A stretch of DNA of 64,000 nucleotides from Leishmania infantum JPCM5 (Eukaryota > Euglenozoa > Kinetoplastea > Trypanosomatida > Trypanosomatidae): NCBI RefSeq assembly GCF_000002875.2, contig NC_009419.2:515454-579453 (forward strand), in the 5' to 3' direction. Numbering within the stretch: position 1 is the stretch's first letter; the number at the start of each line of letters is the position of its first letter. The position numbers were made by a program, and so were the translations under genes. The notes beneath the pieces were generated by a model that worked only from the letters and a program-made list of their open reading frames with translations, ran no database searches and was not told where the DNA came from. Positions 41,845-52,639 of this stretch are shown in pieces.

Positions 41845-42147
41845 ATGGCCAAGGGCAAGCGCTCCGCTGATGCCAAGGGCAGCCAGAAGCGCCAGAAGAA
41901 GGTGCTGCGCGACAACATCCGAGGCATCACTCGCGGCTGCGTCCGCCGCATGGCGCGCCGCGGTGGCGTGAAGCGCATCTCGAGCGAGATCTACGAAGAG
42001 GTGCGCCGCGTGCTGAAGGCCTACGTGGAGGACATTGTGCGCTGCAGCACGGCCTACACCGAGTATGCGCGCAAGAAGACCGTGACGGCGTGCGATGTTG
42101 TGAACGCGCTGCGCAAGAAAGGCCACATCCTCTACGGCTATGCGTAA
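41845..42147 (+). CDS. H4: Histone H4
   Basis: A 100-aa core histone of the H3-H4 tetramer. The start at 41845 is set by the conserved [12 protein letters not shown] tail; a longer frame from TTG reads leader sequence. The fold region contains [33 protein letters not shown] and a C-terminus LYGYA. The divergent tail and [10 protein letters not shown] sequence are typical of trypanosomatid H4 and differ from animal H4. Only one copy is visible in this window. Trypanosomatid histone mRNAs are polyadenylated and regulated after transcription; no animal-type histone stem-loop was noticed downstream. Confidence 0.98.
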   Translation: MAKGKRSADAKGSQKRQKKVLRDNIRGITRGCVRRMARRGGVKRISSEIYEEVRRVLKAYVEDIVRCSTAYTEYARKKTVTACDVVNALRKKGHILYGYA

Positions 42148-43214
42148 ACAACGCCAGGCCAGCGCTTTTTTTTTTCGCTGTCTTCTCTGGGGGCGTTCTT
42201 TTTTTTTTCGCGCATGGCGCACTGCCCCTTCGCTCTTTTCTTTCTCCTGCTTCTCCCTTCTTCCGTACGCATCCTTTCCCTAGTAGCTCAATGCAAACGG
42301 AGCGACACGTAAACGGGAGGGGGAGGGAGGACACATGCATAAGGCAATGCAGGGGGGGGGTCCGGGTGAATCGGGAGAGGGGAGGAGGGGTAACGTGTTC
42401 GGCGCGGGCGTATTCTGGACGTGGACTTCTGAATGCACACACCACTACTCACTAGATGCTCTTTTCTCTCCTGCCTATTTTTTTGTCTTTCCTTCGCTTT
42501 GCTTCCGTCTCTTACTTTAAGTCGTCCGTTTTCAGACTTGCTCGATGTCCCCTACGGTCGCCTTCTCTCCTTCTGCGCACTGACGAGCGTTTTCGCCACA
42601 CCGCCGCCGAGATTCGGAGAAATGCAAGCGAAAGGAAGCATACAATCAAGCGCACCTACGTGCGGGTATTTGTCGTGGCCTGGTGTGCGTTTTTTCTCAT
42701 TGAGGACGCGGGAAGAAGAGAAGCAAGGGGATAGCACCATTGGAGAGGTTAAACGCGCCGTGCACGCTGGTTTTTGATCGCCTGGGAGCAGGAGGAACGC
42801 GCTTGGGTGTCGTCGTCGACGATGCTCTTTCACGTCGCGTGTGGGGCTTGCGTGTACGCGCAGAAACCGACACTCTCGTTTCTCCGCGTGATGGCTGCTT
42901 TATGCACCGCCGCCACCCCGCCGCAAGAGGGGCACAGCCGCCTGACAGCTTGGCCACCATCTGCTCTCTTGTTCCTCTGTCTTCTGTGCAGTGGCTGAGC
43001 CATCAACGTCCTTACCACACTTGCTTAATTTCCGAGCTCTGCCACTCCTTCATTGCTTCTTTGTCCTCGTCATCTCTGCCGCTCCCCTTCGGAGCCTCTG
43101 CTTCTCAGGTTGCGTTTTCGTGAGCAGAAGGGTAGGCGCTCTTTAGAACTGCTGCTCAAATTGTGATACCCCAAGCTCTAACACGAATACAGGTGAAGAT
43201 GAGGGCGACGGTGC
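42148..43214. other. Intergenic region
   Basis: No gene is seen. T-runs follow the H4 stop, a G-run lies at 42351-42360, and T/C-rich sequence precedes the next gene. Confidence 0.4.
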
Positions 43215-46200
43215 ATGGCCCCACGTACCTCCATTACCACACAACCACACTCACTCGCACGCGCAACTACAAGCATGGCCACCACCACTGCCACCGATGT
43301 AAATGCTCTGCACTATGCGCCTCCGCCGCCGCCGCCGCCATCACAGGAGATTCCAGCATCGGCTCTCGCTCTCGATCGAAAGGTTGTTCAGGCGTTGTTC
43401 GTGTCGCTGCGCATGTCTATCCCACAAGATGTCCAGCGACGCCTCCTTTGCAACGCCGCGGAGGAGCTCGAGTTTCTCATTGCGCGGCAGCCGCGGGTAA
43501 GCGCCTTCCACCATCGCCGGCGCGAGTCGCTGCGGCACCCCGCTCTCGCCATGGCAGCAAAGAAGTACTACCGTGAATGCCGGCGCCGGCGGTTCGAGCT
43601 GGAATTACAGCAGATGGCGGCTGTGGAAGGCCGGCCACTCTCGCAACCAACCAGCTCGCCAGCTGCACAGGTTCGCAGCGGGGTGAGTGCCGCGCAGCGT
43701 GAGTCGGTATTGGTGGACCTCCTTTTTTCAGAGTACGCCCAGCAGTCTGCCATCTACTCCAAGGACCAGGACCGCCAGGGCGACCACTACGGCACAAGTA
43801 CTGGCAAGGGAACAGCCGGCTTCGGCGGGTTCGCTGCATCGCACACCAGTACGTCGCTCAACACCTGCGCAGCCTCTACTCCTCCTCGGCTGCTGGGCAG
43901 AATCAGCAGGGAGGTGGACATCGAGGCAAGTTTGCAACCACCGACCACACCACGTGGTGGCCATGCCGTGGAACTCAGCAGCACGATGACGAGCGGCAAG
44001 AGCGGTATCCTACTGCATCGCTCACCGACCCTGAGGCACCCAAAAAGCAGCAACGAGGATAGCGTCTCGGCCTTGTCTGAGGCCCTCAACACTGGGTCGC
44101 TCTCCCGCTTTGGCTTGAGCGTCACGGCAGCCGAGAACGCCGAAAGCGGCGGCAACGCGCGTGCGCGGGGGATCGGCATGGGTGTCTCTACCACCGCCGC
44201 AGCGGATGGGGCCCGTTTCTTTGCGCGGCGGATGGGCTGCAACGACAACGCCGCCGGCCGTCGCGGCGGTGGCAGCGGTGGCGGCACCGGGGACAAATTT
44301 GCCTCCGGCTGGACAGGGGAGATGCGCGTGCTGCTGCAGCGCCGCACGGAGGAAGAGCGGGAGGCTGGAACGGGCAACGACCCGTATCTTTTCATCTCCG
44401 CGCGGCCTGTCGAGCACCTTCTCTGCTGCTACGGCGGTGTCTCACGAGAGCCAGCCGCCATGGCGCTTGGCGCGGCATCGATGATGCTGCAGTGCGACAG
44501 CACCAACACGGCCGACGCGGACCCGTTTCGCAACGCGATAGTAGAGGAGGACATGCGGTGGGATCAGTTGGCGGGGTGCCATCGTCAGCTGTTGCGAGCG
44601 GCGTACGGGCCATGCCGAGCCGCGGCTGCAGCTGTGGCTGGCGACCACCTTGTGAACGACGTCATTCGCCGCTTCTGGGACCGGCTGACGGTCTCCATGG
44701 CGGCTCAGCACGCCCACAAGGCGCAGGAGGCGCGCAAGTCACGCGCAGCGGCGGATGCCGATATTGCAGCCGCGGCCTCTGCGCTGCGCGGGCGGCGCGA
44801 CGGAGAGGCGGACGAGGACGACTTGAACGAAATATCCGACAGCGACGACAAGGGCGGAGGGGTTGCTGTCGGCAGAGGCGCCGGCACCGGTGATGATGAC
44901 GTTGGCCGCAGAAAGACCGCTTCTATCTCCATGAGTCGTGCAAAACGAAACGCGTCGAAGTCATCTCGCACCCGTAAAACTGTGTCGAAGTTGTCGAGGA
45001 AAACGAAGAGAAAGGGCGGCGGCGCCGTCTCGTCCGGCGTGGGGGGCGGGTCTGAGCAGCATTCCAGTGTGGCATATTACATGACCCCTCTCCAGTACGT
45101 CTACCTCCATACTCGCATAGCACATGTGCTCTTGCCAGAATGCGACGCGGTCGAAGTGGAGCTGTTGCCATACATTCAGGAGGACTTACTCGTGGATGCC
45201 GCGTACGACGAGGGAGACGCGGCGCAGCCGTTTTATTTTGGCGAGGCACCACGCCTCGTCGGAGACTTCGGGCGACAGCATCGCCGCTCTACCGCTGCTG
45301 TCGGCGCAGGGCCGATGTTGCGGACTTCGCTTGCGGAAAGCAAACTGCAAGGGGGCGGCTACGAAGACGCGGGGGATGATCGAATGTCCGCCGCCGGCGG
45401 CGAAATGCAGCGAGATGCCTTGCACTTGCAGCGCCGGTTTCTGTCAGTGCGTCGAAACGGCTACGCTCTCAGCAGATCGACAGGTGGTGGCGCGAGCGAC
45501 GGCGGCGGCATGCGCGAGATTGGTCTGGGAGACGACGGGATGAGTATCGGACCCACGTCGTCGATGGCGGTAACGATCGACGATGGCACGGTAATGCGGC
45601 GCGCCGACGGCTGTGATCGGGGCATGGGCAGGTCCTACGCCATGGCCTCTTTGTCTCTGGTTCCGATGAGTTTCACGGTAGCGCAGCTACCCTCGCTCAC
45701 GTATCCGCAGTTCTGGTGCTCCATGATGGAACTGGCGGACAACTGGACGTGCTGCGCTGGAAACCCAGTGGAGACGGCGATTTTCATGTGGGAGCTCTAT
45801 GGTGAGGTGTTTGGGCACAACTGGGACGAGGAGGACAAGCTGCTTGCCAATGCGGTAGAGAGTAAGGCGGCCAAGTCCGTCATGAGCGCAGCTGAGAAAG
45901 CAGAGCTGGCGAAGGAGGAGGCGGATACAATGGAGTCTTTTCAGGCCCTCCTGGCCGAGGTAAGCGGGCAGTTGTCTCAGCCGCCGTCGCGGCGCAGATC
46001 TCTCAACAGTATCACAAGCATGACCGAAGCCATCCAAGCCGCGGCAGACAGGTACCGCTCACGTCGACCGCAGTCCAAAACAAAGCGTGGCACGCGCACC
46101 TGCTCGCAATCGACGCAGTCAATCGACCCAGACGACGATGAGTCGCTCCTGCTGACGTCCTACTTAGACTTGTCGCTCTCTGAGTTGAAACGTCTCGCCG

Positions 46201-48344
46201 AGGCGAAGGCCGAGGGGAATGATAGGTGGATCTACAGCGAGCGTGTTGGCGCGGATGGGGTGACGCGCCGCTACCGCCGTCGAGTGTGCGACGGCGAGAG
46301 CCACTCGAGCTCGCGCAGCATCTCAGGGCCGGGGTCGCACAATGACTCGTACATCGTCGAGGAAGAGCTGGACAAAGACGGAGCCGTGGTGGGTCGGCGC
46401 AAACTGCGCTGGCACGTAGCGCTCTCGTCGGACTGCTCGCTTTACACGGCAGACGAGAGAGCGCCGGGGTTCCTTCGCCGCAAGTACTACGAGGATCGAG
46501 CGAAGAAATTGCGGCGTTTGGAGTCGTGGCGCCGCGTGAGCGCTGGGCACAGTGACAGCGACTCCCCGTCATCCAGCATGACCTCGTGGAGCTCCATCGA
46601 CGACTGCGACAGCGACGATCGCCACAACGGGCGCCGTCGCCGTCGCCGCGCTCGCCACACGGGCTTGCGACGTGATCACCCACGCTACTCGAGGAAAGGT
46701 GATCAGTATTGGCACAAGAAGTTTGGGCTGAAGCTCGACTGGAGGTTCCCTTATGAAGACGATGTGGCCGACCGTGGTGATGGTGGGCGACGCGCGCAGG
46801 GATCGAGTAAGTCTGGACTCACCCAGGAGGAGCGGGAGCATCTGCTGGCTCGCAAGGAGTGGCTGTGCTCCGTGCTGGAGGCACAGGGGATTCACCTGCC
46901 ACCACACATGCTAGAGGATCCGGCTGAGCAGATGTTGCTGTACGACTTTCTGCGGCTCGCGGAGGAGAGAGAGAGAGCCGTCGATCAGAGCAACTACCGC
47001 GGCGGCAGCGACGACGACTACCACCTTGAGGATAGCGAGGCCGGCGATGCAGGCAATCTGTCGCGTCTCGCAGCACTGATGGCGAAGTTGCAGGGGTTCA
47101 CCCTGGACGACCTCGCGAACTCTAGCCTCATGCGCCGTCTCCTGGGGGAGAGCGAGGCGGAGGGGGCGGGGAACCGCCATCTCACACCACAGCAGGTACA
47201 GGACATCTTGACCGCTCTTACCAAGGGGCAAAGAGCAGGCGGTGCACGCGCAGACTCGGGCCGAGCGGAGCAGGAAAGCGTGCGAGAGCGCCGACTGCGT
47301 CTACTGCGCATGCTCGAGGATAACAGGGGTCTCCAGCAGCAGCGCCGCGAAGACTCCGCGGCGCCTGGCCCCACAGAGAGCCCGCTCACAAAGGAAACTT
47401 TCGGTCTTACCGAGGTACCGCCACCGCCTCCTCGTCCGCCGTCCTCCAAGGGACCACCGAAGTCTGCCTCGCCCACAAACCTTCCCAAGTACATTGCCTC
47501 ACCACATCCGCCTAGCGTGCAGTCGCCACCGTCCTTTGCCAAGAGCAGCTCACACATCGGCTTCTCTTGCGAGTCGCTGGATCTGCCCGAGCGCCAAAAG
47601 GCCCCCTCGAGAGAGTCCAGCGCAGCGAGTAGTGCGCGGCTGTTCGCCAATTCCATTGCGTGGAAGATTTCGCCGACGACGCTGGCGGAGAGGAAAGAGC
47701 TGGAGCGACTCTTCAGAGAGCTAGAGGCATACTGGGCGGACCGTGCTTCGCAGGGAGGCCGCTTTCGTGTCGATATCATCGACTACACTCCTGAGCAGCT
47801 TGAGGAGTTCTTCACCCACCTGCACCTCGGCCCCCGCCAGCGCGCCCTGCTGCGAGGGCGAGCCCCGCTGGCGGCGGCAACATCGCTGGTGGGTGGAGCA
47901 ATGCACCAGGACGGCTCATGCTCGGCATTCAAGGGCGCCGTCGCGGCGCCTGCGCAACGGCAGCACGGCCATACCGGTTGTGGTCAGCCAGCCCACTCTC
48001 TGGTTCCGTCGCCGACGCCCCTCGCACCAGCGCCGGTCAAGCTCTTCACGCTCACCACAGAGGACTCCCTCGACGGGGCCTTGCGCCGCAGCTATCAGAG
48101 CTACATGGAGGACAAGCTTTTCTCCGAGGCTCTGCACGGAAATGTCAAGCTCGATACAGCAAGGTCCGCCCGCGTATCGACGGCAGCGCAGTCTCTGCGA
48201 CCACCGCCACTTCCTCGCTTGAAGCTGCGTGACTCACGATGGAGGGCGTCGGGTGAGCGAGTAGGCGGCGTGCCGACTACCTCTGCAGCACCACGTCCAC
48301 CGCCGAAGTCGTCGCCACCTTCCTCATCCTTGCCAAGGCTGTAG
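43215..48344 (+). CDS. Very large hypothetical protein
   Basis: A single uninterrupted frame of 1,709 residues with GC-rich codon use like the genes around it. Two in-frame ATGs (43215 and 43275) are possible starts. Features seen are: a poly-Pro run at about residues 35-41, Gly/Ser/Ala-rich disordered stretches, a basic Lys/Arg/Ser-rich segment at about 575-605, an apparently folded segment around 820-870 (LPSLTYPQFWCSMMELADNW, then WELYGEVFGHNW), an acidic Arg-rich region around 1130-1160, Pro-rich sequence at about 1400-1440, and a helical C-terminal part. No catalytic motif, membrane segment or signal peptide is recognised. The layout suggests a structural or scaffold protein, possibly cytoskeletal, but this is a guess. 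Confidence 0.75.
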   Translation: MAPRTSITTQPHSLARATTSMATTTATDVNALHYAPPPPPPPSQEIPASALALDRKVVQALFVSLRMSIPQDVQRRLLCNAAEELEFLIARQPRVSAFHHRRRESLRHPALAMAAKKYYRECRRRRFELELQQMAAVEGRPLSQPTSSPAAQVRSGVSAAQRESVLVDLLFSEYAQQSAIYSKDQDRQGDHYGTSTGKGTAGFGGFAASHTSTSLNTCAASTPPRLLGRISREVDIEASLQPPTTPRGGHAVELSSTMTSGKSGILLHRSPTLRHPKSSNEDSVSALSEALNTGSLSRFGLSVTAAENAESGGNARARGIGMGVSTTAAADGARFFARRMGCNDNAAGRRGGGSGGGTGDKFASGWTGEMRVLLQRRTEEEREAGTGNDPYLFISARPVEHLLCCYGGVSREPAAMALGAASMMLQCDSTNTADADPFRNAIVEEDMRWDQLAGCHRQLLRAAYGPCRAAAAAVAGDHLVNDVIRRFWDRLTVSMAAQHAHKAQEARKSRAAADADIAAAASALRGRRDGEADEDDLNEISDSDDKGGGVAVGRGAGTGDDDVGRRKTASISMSRAKRNASKSSRTRKTVSKLSRKTKRKGGGAVSSGVGGGSEQHSSVAYYMTPLQYVYLHTRIAHVLLPECDAVEVELLPYIQEDLLVDAAYDEGDAAQPFYFGEAPRLVGDFGRQHRRSTAAVGAGPMLRTSLAESKLQGGGYEDAGDDRMSAAGGEMQRDALHLQRRFLSVRRNGYALSRSTGGGASDGGGMREIGLGDDGMSIGPTSSMAVTIDDGTVMRRADGCDRGMGRSYAMASLSLVPMSFTVAQLPSLTYPQFWCSMMELADNWTCCAGNPVETAIFMWELYGEVFGHNWDEEDKLLANAVESKAAKSVMSAAEKAELAKEEADTMESFQALLAEVSGQLSQPPSRRRSLNSITSMTEAIQAAADRYRSRRPQSKTKRGTRTCSQSTQSIDPDDDESLLLTSYLDLSLSELKRLAEAKAEGNDRWIYSERVGADGVTRRYRRRVCDGESHSSSRSISGPGSHNDSYIVEEELDKDGAVVGRRKLRWHVALSSDCSLYTADERAPGFLRRKYYEDRAKKLRRLESWRRVSAGHSDSDSPSSSMTSWSSIDDCDSDDRHNGRRRRRRARHTGLRRDHPRYSRKGDQYWHKKFGLKLDWRFPYEDDVADRGDGGRRAQGSSKSGLTQEEREHLLARKEWLCSVLEAQGIHLPPHMLEDPAEQMLLYDFLRLAEERERAVDQSNYRGGSDDDYHLEDSEAGDAGNLSRLAALMAKLQGFTLDDLANSSLMRRLLGESEAEGAGNRHLTPQQVQDILTALTKGQRAGGARADSGRAEQESVRERRLRLLRMLEDNRGLQQQRREDSAAPGPTESPLTKETFGLTEVPPPPPRPPSSKGPPKSASPTNLPKYIASPHPPSVQSPPSFAKSSSHIGFSCESLDLPERQKAPSRESSAASSARLFANSIAWKISPTTLAERKELERLFRELEAYWADRASQGGRFRVDIIDYTPEQLEEFFTHLHLGPRQRALLRGRAPLAAATSLVGGAMHQDGSCSAFKGAVAAPAQRQHGHTGCGQPAHSLVPSPTPLAPAPVKLFTLTTEDSLDGALRRSYQSYMEDKLFSEALHGNVKLDTARSARVSTAAQSLRPPPLPRLKLRDSRWRASGERVGGVPTTSAAPRPPPKSSPPSSSLPRL

Positions 48345-49302
48345 GGTACCGCCGTTGCAACGGCGCTGATGTGTATGAGTGCGTGTGCTTGCACGTGGCC
48401 GGCACTGCGAGTGGCTTACTCTCTCGCGGTCGCTTTCTCTTCTCGTCTGCCTTGGTCCCTCTGCTTTTCGCTTTTCTTCTGCTGGTGGCGCTTTCATTTT
48501 TTTTTGTTTGCGTTTTCCTCATGTAAACCATCACGTGCCACGCAGGCGCTGCGGCCATTCTTTTCATCCTGTCTCGGACTGCTCTTCTCTGTCATTGCTT
48601 GGGTTGACGGACATGCGTGGAGCAACAGAGAATGCACATTCCCTGCGGCCTAGTCTCACGCAGGCACACATACACGCAAACACGCTCCCGCATGTGTGCA
48701 TTATGTATCATCACTACGTGTCTGGGCTGCGTTCTCAGATCACAATGACGGCGCCGGCAACTGCGCTGCACCTTTTTCTTTTGTTTTCTTTGATGCACGA
48801 GGGCGCTGCTGGAGCCCTTTCTCGTTTCTCTCGTCCCTCGTGTGTGTTTCGTTTCGGATACAGATAACTTCATCTTACGCTTTCGGAACGGATGGGTTTG
48901 GAACGCATTGGCTTCGTGCATGTGCATATTGACGTGGAGCGGAGCGCTGACCACTGGCATCTCCACTGCTCCACTCCCTTCCTCGTCTCGTGCACCGACA
49001 CGCTGGCTTATAAAACAAGCTCACCACCAACTCCTCACTCTTCTTGTAGTGCCTTCTCTCTTCCTTGTCTGCTCCCCTCCTTCCTTCCTCTCTCCAACGC
49101 TTCGCTTCCCCTCTCCCCCCACACGATGAAGCACCAACACGCGCGGGCACATAACCGCGTTCTTTCTCGCTCGCATATTCTGAATCTTGTCAGCTGCGAG
49201 GAAACAACAACTGCACCATACTGGCTAGCGACAAACACACACACACACACACACATACAAGCAGAGGTGTAGGCCTGCATCAAAGGAAGCACGAAGCCAG
49301 CT
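48345..49302. other. Intergenic region
   Basis: No gene is seen. T/C-rich sequence near 49050-49120 and a CA repeat at 49233-49253 precede the thioredoxin-domain gene. Confidence 0.45.
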
Positions 49303-50982
49303 ATGCACCGTACACCGCGGCGGACGCCGCTGTTGGTACTTGTTGTCTTCGTTGCAACTCTGTGCCTCTCGCACGCGTTGGCGGTAGAGGATGTAGGCGA
49401 GGATGCCTCGGCGGTGCTGGAGCTCATCTCTGAGGGCTCCACAACCACCTACAAGATACCTGACTCCATGGTAGTGCTGAACAACGCAAACTTCGAGTCT
49501 TACCTCTTTCCCAGCAAGCGCGCAACCCCGCGTGCGTTCCTTGTTCTCTGTTACTCGCCATGGTGTCCTCACTGCAAATCTCTCTTGCCACAGTTTCTGA
49601 ATGCCAGCATGCAGTTGGATCTAATGAAGGTGCCGCACAGCAACTTCGCGGTGGTCGACGTACAGAAGAACACGGCGGTCTCGGAGTACTTCGACGTGGA
49701 GCGCTTCCCCACCCTTTTGTACACCACCGGCAAGGGCAGGCAGTGGCACCTGTACGAAGGCGGCAACACCCAGCAGGGTTTCATGCAGTTCTCGACGTAC
49801 CTCCAGAACGCCATGGACACCGGGAGCTTTTCGGAGGATGTCACGGATGTGTCACACTTCAATGAGGTCGAGGAGAAGAGCGGCACAACGCGTGTGCCCT
49901 GCTACGTCTACGTGCCAGCCACATCCTCCAGTGCGCCTGAAAGCCAGCGCACAGCCCACTGGAGCCACGCCATCGATGGCGCCGCGTCCGTTAGTAACAT
50001 CCGCTTTGCCGTCATCTACGAGAAGTCGCAGGCGGAGGGCTGGGCGGAGCACGCCAGTGACAAGTATAAAAAAGTGGTGGAGAAGGCGAAGGCGTGCGTG
50101 GCGGCGGGGAAGGCCAGCGGCCCAGGCGGTGAGGCTCTGGTTGTCTTCTCCGATCGCTACCGCGAGCCTCACTGCTACTCGGGACCGTGGGTGGAGGAGC
50201 GCAGTGTCGCGAGGTCGTCCAAGCACAGGACCCGCCAGGTCGACGCCGATACGCTGACAATGAGCACGTCACTCGAGAACTTTCTGGCCCTGAACGGCTT
50301 CCACGCCGTCGAGGACGCGTCGTCGGCCATGTTCGCCACCCTCGCGTACTACCCCAAGAACTACTTGGGTGTAGTTATGACGAATCGCCCAATCGACGAC
50401 AAGGACATGGACTTTGTGCCAGTGCTGCGCGAGATCACACAGGCCGAAAACGCCGCTCTGGAGAAAAAGCACGGAAGCGACTTGCCAATCGAGGAGGAGA
50501 TGCGCACCCCTCGCGTTTCATGGTCGTATATCGACGTGGTGGAGTATGAGGTGTGGCGCTCGCGCTACGACATCGAGCTGGATCAGCTGCCGGCTGTCAT
50601 GATCATCGACACAAAGCGCGACCGCTTCTTCAAGATGCGCACTCATGTGCCGCGCTTTGAGGCAATCAAGATGGACACGCCGTGGAAGGTGGGCGGAGAG
50701 CAGCAGCAGCTCATCGCGCAATTCGCTCAGGATGTACTGGCGGATGCGTACAAGGCGCAGAAGCTGTCTGTCGCTGGCGCCGTCGCCGAGTACCTCTCAC
50801 ACTACCCTGGCTTTGCTTTGATGTACGAAGCGCTCAACTACGAGGACTTCGTGTTCGACATCGTGGTAATGGCGCTTGGTTTCTTTACTTTCTTGTTCTT
50901 CCTGGCGATCGTGATGGAGCCGCTCATGGACTGGTACGACGCACGCTCGAAAAAGAAGGCAGATAAGGTCAAGAGGGACTAG
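49303..50982 (+). CDS. TMX-like membrane thioredoxin/protein disulfide isomerase
   Basis: A protein of 559 aa. A signal peptide (hydrophobic residues 9-27) is followed by a thioredoxin domain with active site W87-C88-P-H-C91 and cis-Pro in RFPTLLY (about residue 137). A long middle region of several hundred residues may hold further, redox-inactive thioredoxin folds. There is one transmembrane segment at about 516-537, and a short cytoplasmic tail ending KVKRD. This fits an ER-resident membrane oxidoreductase of the TMX/PDI group acting on disulfides of secretory proteins. The tail matches the KxKxx dilysine ER-retrieval pattern. Only one CxxC is present, so isomerase activity, if any, rests on a single site. 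Confidence 0.87.
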   Translation: MHRTPRRTPLLVLVVFVATLCLSHALAVEDVGEDASAVLELISEGSTTTYKIPDSMVVLNNANFESYLFPSKRATPRAFLVLCYSPWCPHCKSLLPQFLNASMQLDLMKVPHSNFAVVDVQKNTAVSEYFDVERFPTLLYTTGKGRQWHLYEGGNTQQGFMQFSTYLQNAMDTGSFSEDVTDVSHFNEVEEKSGTTRVPCYVYVPATSSSAPESQRTAHWSHAIDGAASVSNIRFAVIYEKSQAEGWAEHASDKYKKVVEKAKACVAAGKASGPGGEALVVFSDRYREPHCYSGPWVEERSVARSSKHRTRQVDADTLTMSTSLENFLALNGFHAVEDASSAMFATLAYYPKNYLGVVMTNRPIDDKDMDFVPVLREITQAENAALEKKHGSDLPIEEEMRTPRVSWSYIDVVEYEVWRSRYDIELDQLPAVMIIDTKRDRFFKMRTHVPRFEAIKMDTPWKVGGEQQQLIAQFAQDVLADAYKAQKLSVAGAVAEYLSHYPGFALMYEALNYEDFVFDIVVMALGFFTFLFFLAIVMEPLMDWYDARSKKKADKVKRD

Positions 50983-51976
50983 GGCTGTCTTGAAGGCACC
51001 AGAGTCAGCGAGTCTGCGAGATGGCTTTGACGTCCAAGTAGAGGCGCTCCCTGTACCTTTGTTTTCGCTCGCGGATGCCGAGCGCCGCTGATGTCCTGCG
51101 TGCCCGTGCCGTCCACAACCGTATGCTCTTTTCTTGTGTTGTTCAAGTGTATTTCTTCTCGTTATATATTGCCGATTATGCGGTTGTGTTGCACAGCACA
51201 TTCCCAGCGGACTCACCATCTCACGACCCTCCAGGTCACCTTTTGCTCTCCCTGTCCTTCAATTAGCGATGGTGGTAGCGGCGTCTCCTTTTCCGTCTGC
51301 GCGAAACCCTCAGCGACGCAACAGGAGCGCCGGGAGGCGAAAGGGGCAGCCGTGGGATTTAGTGGCCCAGCGGCGTACGGCCAGCTGCTCATGAGCAGCA
51401 GGCGTGATGGGGCGGCGATAATGTAGGGTGGCGGGGGAGTAGAGGGGAGGGGAGGGAGGGGCGGGGGACGGACCTCCGCCTGCGACTCATGCAATGCGTT
51501 TGCACGCTTGTAACCCTCCCTCTTTTCCGTTTTTTTTTTCGCCTTACTCGTTCGCCTTACTCAATTCCGGTGAGGTCATTAACGTCACCGGGGAGGAGCT
51601 TCGCATTGCTGTTCCCGTTTTCTATTTCGGGCATCTCTCCTTCGTTCCAGTACGTGGGTGCATTTATGTGTCTGCGTGTGTGTGTGTGTGCGTGCGCGCC
51701 TGTGCGTACGCTTCCGCTTCTTTGAGTCGACGCTCTCATGCTCCTCTGCTTTCCGCCATCTCCTCTTCTTCCTGCCGCCTTTCTTGACTTCCACACCCCC
51801 TTGGCCTGACATGCCCACGCACACACGCACGCAAACCCATACGTGCATTTACATACACGAGCAGAAGTCACAACAGGAATGCCTCTTGATCCACGCCTTT
51901 ATTGATTTCTCAATCGACCACCTGCTCGTCGCTTCTTTATTGTCCTCCCTTTGCCGAGCTCTCCTGTCGGGTAGAG
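50983..51976. other. Intergenic region
   Basis: No gene is seen. It includes a G-rich run at about 51425-51475, GT-rich repeats near 51660-51700, and T/C-rich sequence before the next ATG. Confidence 0.4.
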
Positions 51977-52639
51977 ATGCTTCGCCTCTCTCTTCGTCGC
52001 TGGTGCGCCGCCGCGGCCAGTGGCTCGTCGACCTCAACGACTCATGGATCGCCGCCAGCGACCATGTTGCCTGACTTCTATGGCAAGAGCTTCTCTGTCT
52101 CACCGCGAGCGTGGGCCCAGATCACGCGAAAAAACTCAGAGGAGGGATTTACAAACGATGCGCGCTACCTTCGCCTCGCCATCGACTCGGGCGGCTGCCA
52201 CGGTTACGTCTACAAGTTTTCCTTTGAAAAGAACGAAGAGTTTAATTGCGAGGGGGATGTGGCTATCGCAGAGGTGGACGTGGTATCGCCCAGCGACGAA
52301 GCGTTCACTGGCGCGCAGCCGTCGCCGCGCGTAGTCGTGGACACTCTCAGCGCGTCGAAACTCGAGAACGCAACGCTGGACTACCACAGCGAGCTGAAGG
52401 GATCCGCATTTGTGGTGGTGGGCAATGAGTTAGTCGACGAGTCCTGCGCCTGCGCGATGTCCTTCTCTATTAGAAAAAAGACACGTCCGTCGGCGGCGTC
52501 ATCAAGCGCGCGAGGCGCGTCTTCTGGAGCTGGCGGTGGCCACGGAGGGAGCGGCGCCGCTGCTCCGCCGGCAGGTAGCTCTTTGGCGGCGAATGCGCGT
52601 CCGATTTCCCGCCGTTCTGCAACGCGCGCTACCTCATGA
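51977..52639 (+). CDS. ISA2: Mitochondrial IscA2-type Fe-S cluster assembly protein
   Basis: A protein of 220 aa from the ATG at 51977 (the longer frame begins at a TTG in the leader). The N-terminus MLRLSLRRWCAAAASG is a typical mitochondrial presequence with Arg and no acids. The HesB/IscA fold covers residues about 38-168, with the three conserved cysteines: C74 in SGGCHGY and C157-A-C159 in DESCACAMSF. IscA2 with IscA1 makes [4Fe-4S] clusters in mitochondria. An insertion of about 25 residues (EGDVAIAEVD onwards) is found where IscA2 proteins often have short loops. The last 50 residues are Ala/Gly/Ser-rich and probably disordered. Confidence 0.88.
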   Translation: MLRLSLRRWCAAAASGSSTSTTHGSPPATMLPDFYGKSFSVSPRAWAQITRKNSEEGFTNDARYLRLAIDSGGCHGYVYKFSFEKNEEFNCEGDVAIAEVDVVSPSDEAFTGAQPSPRVVVDTLSASKLENATLDYHSELKGSAFVVVGNELVDESCACAMSFSIRKKTRPSAASSSARGASSGAGGGHGGSGAAAPPAGSSLAANARPISRRSATRATS

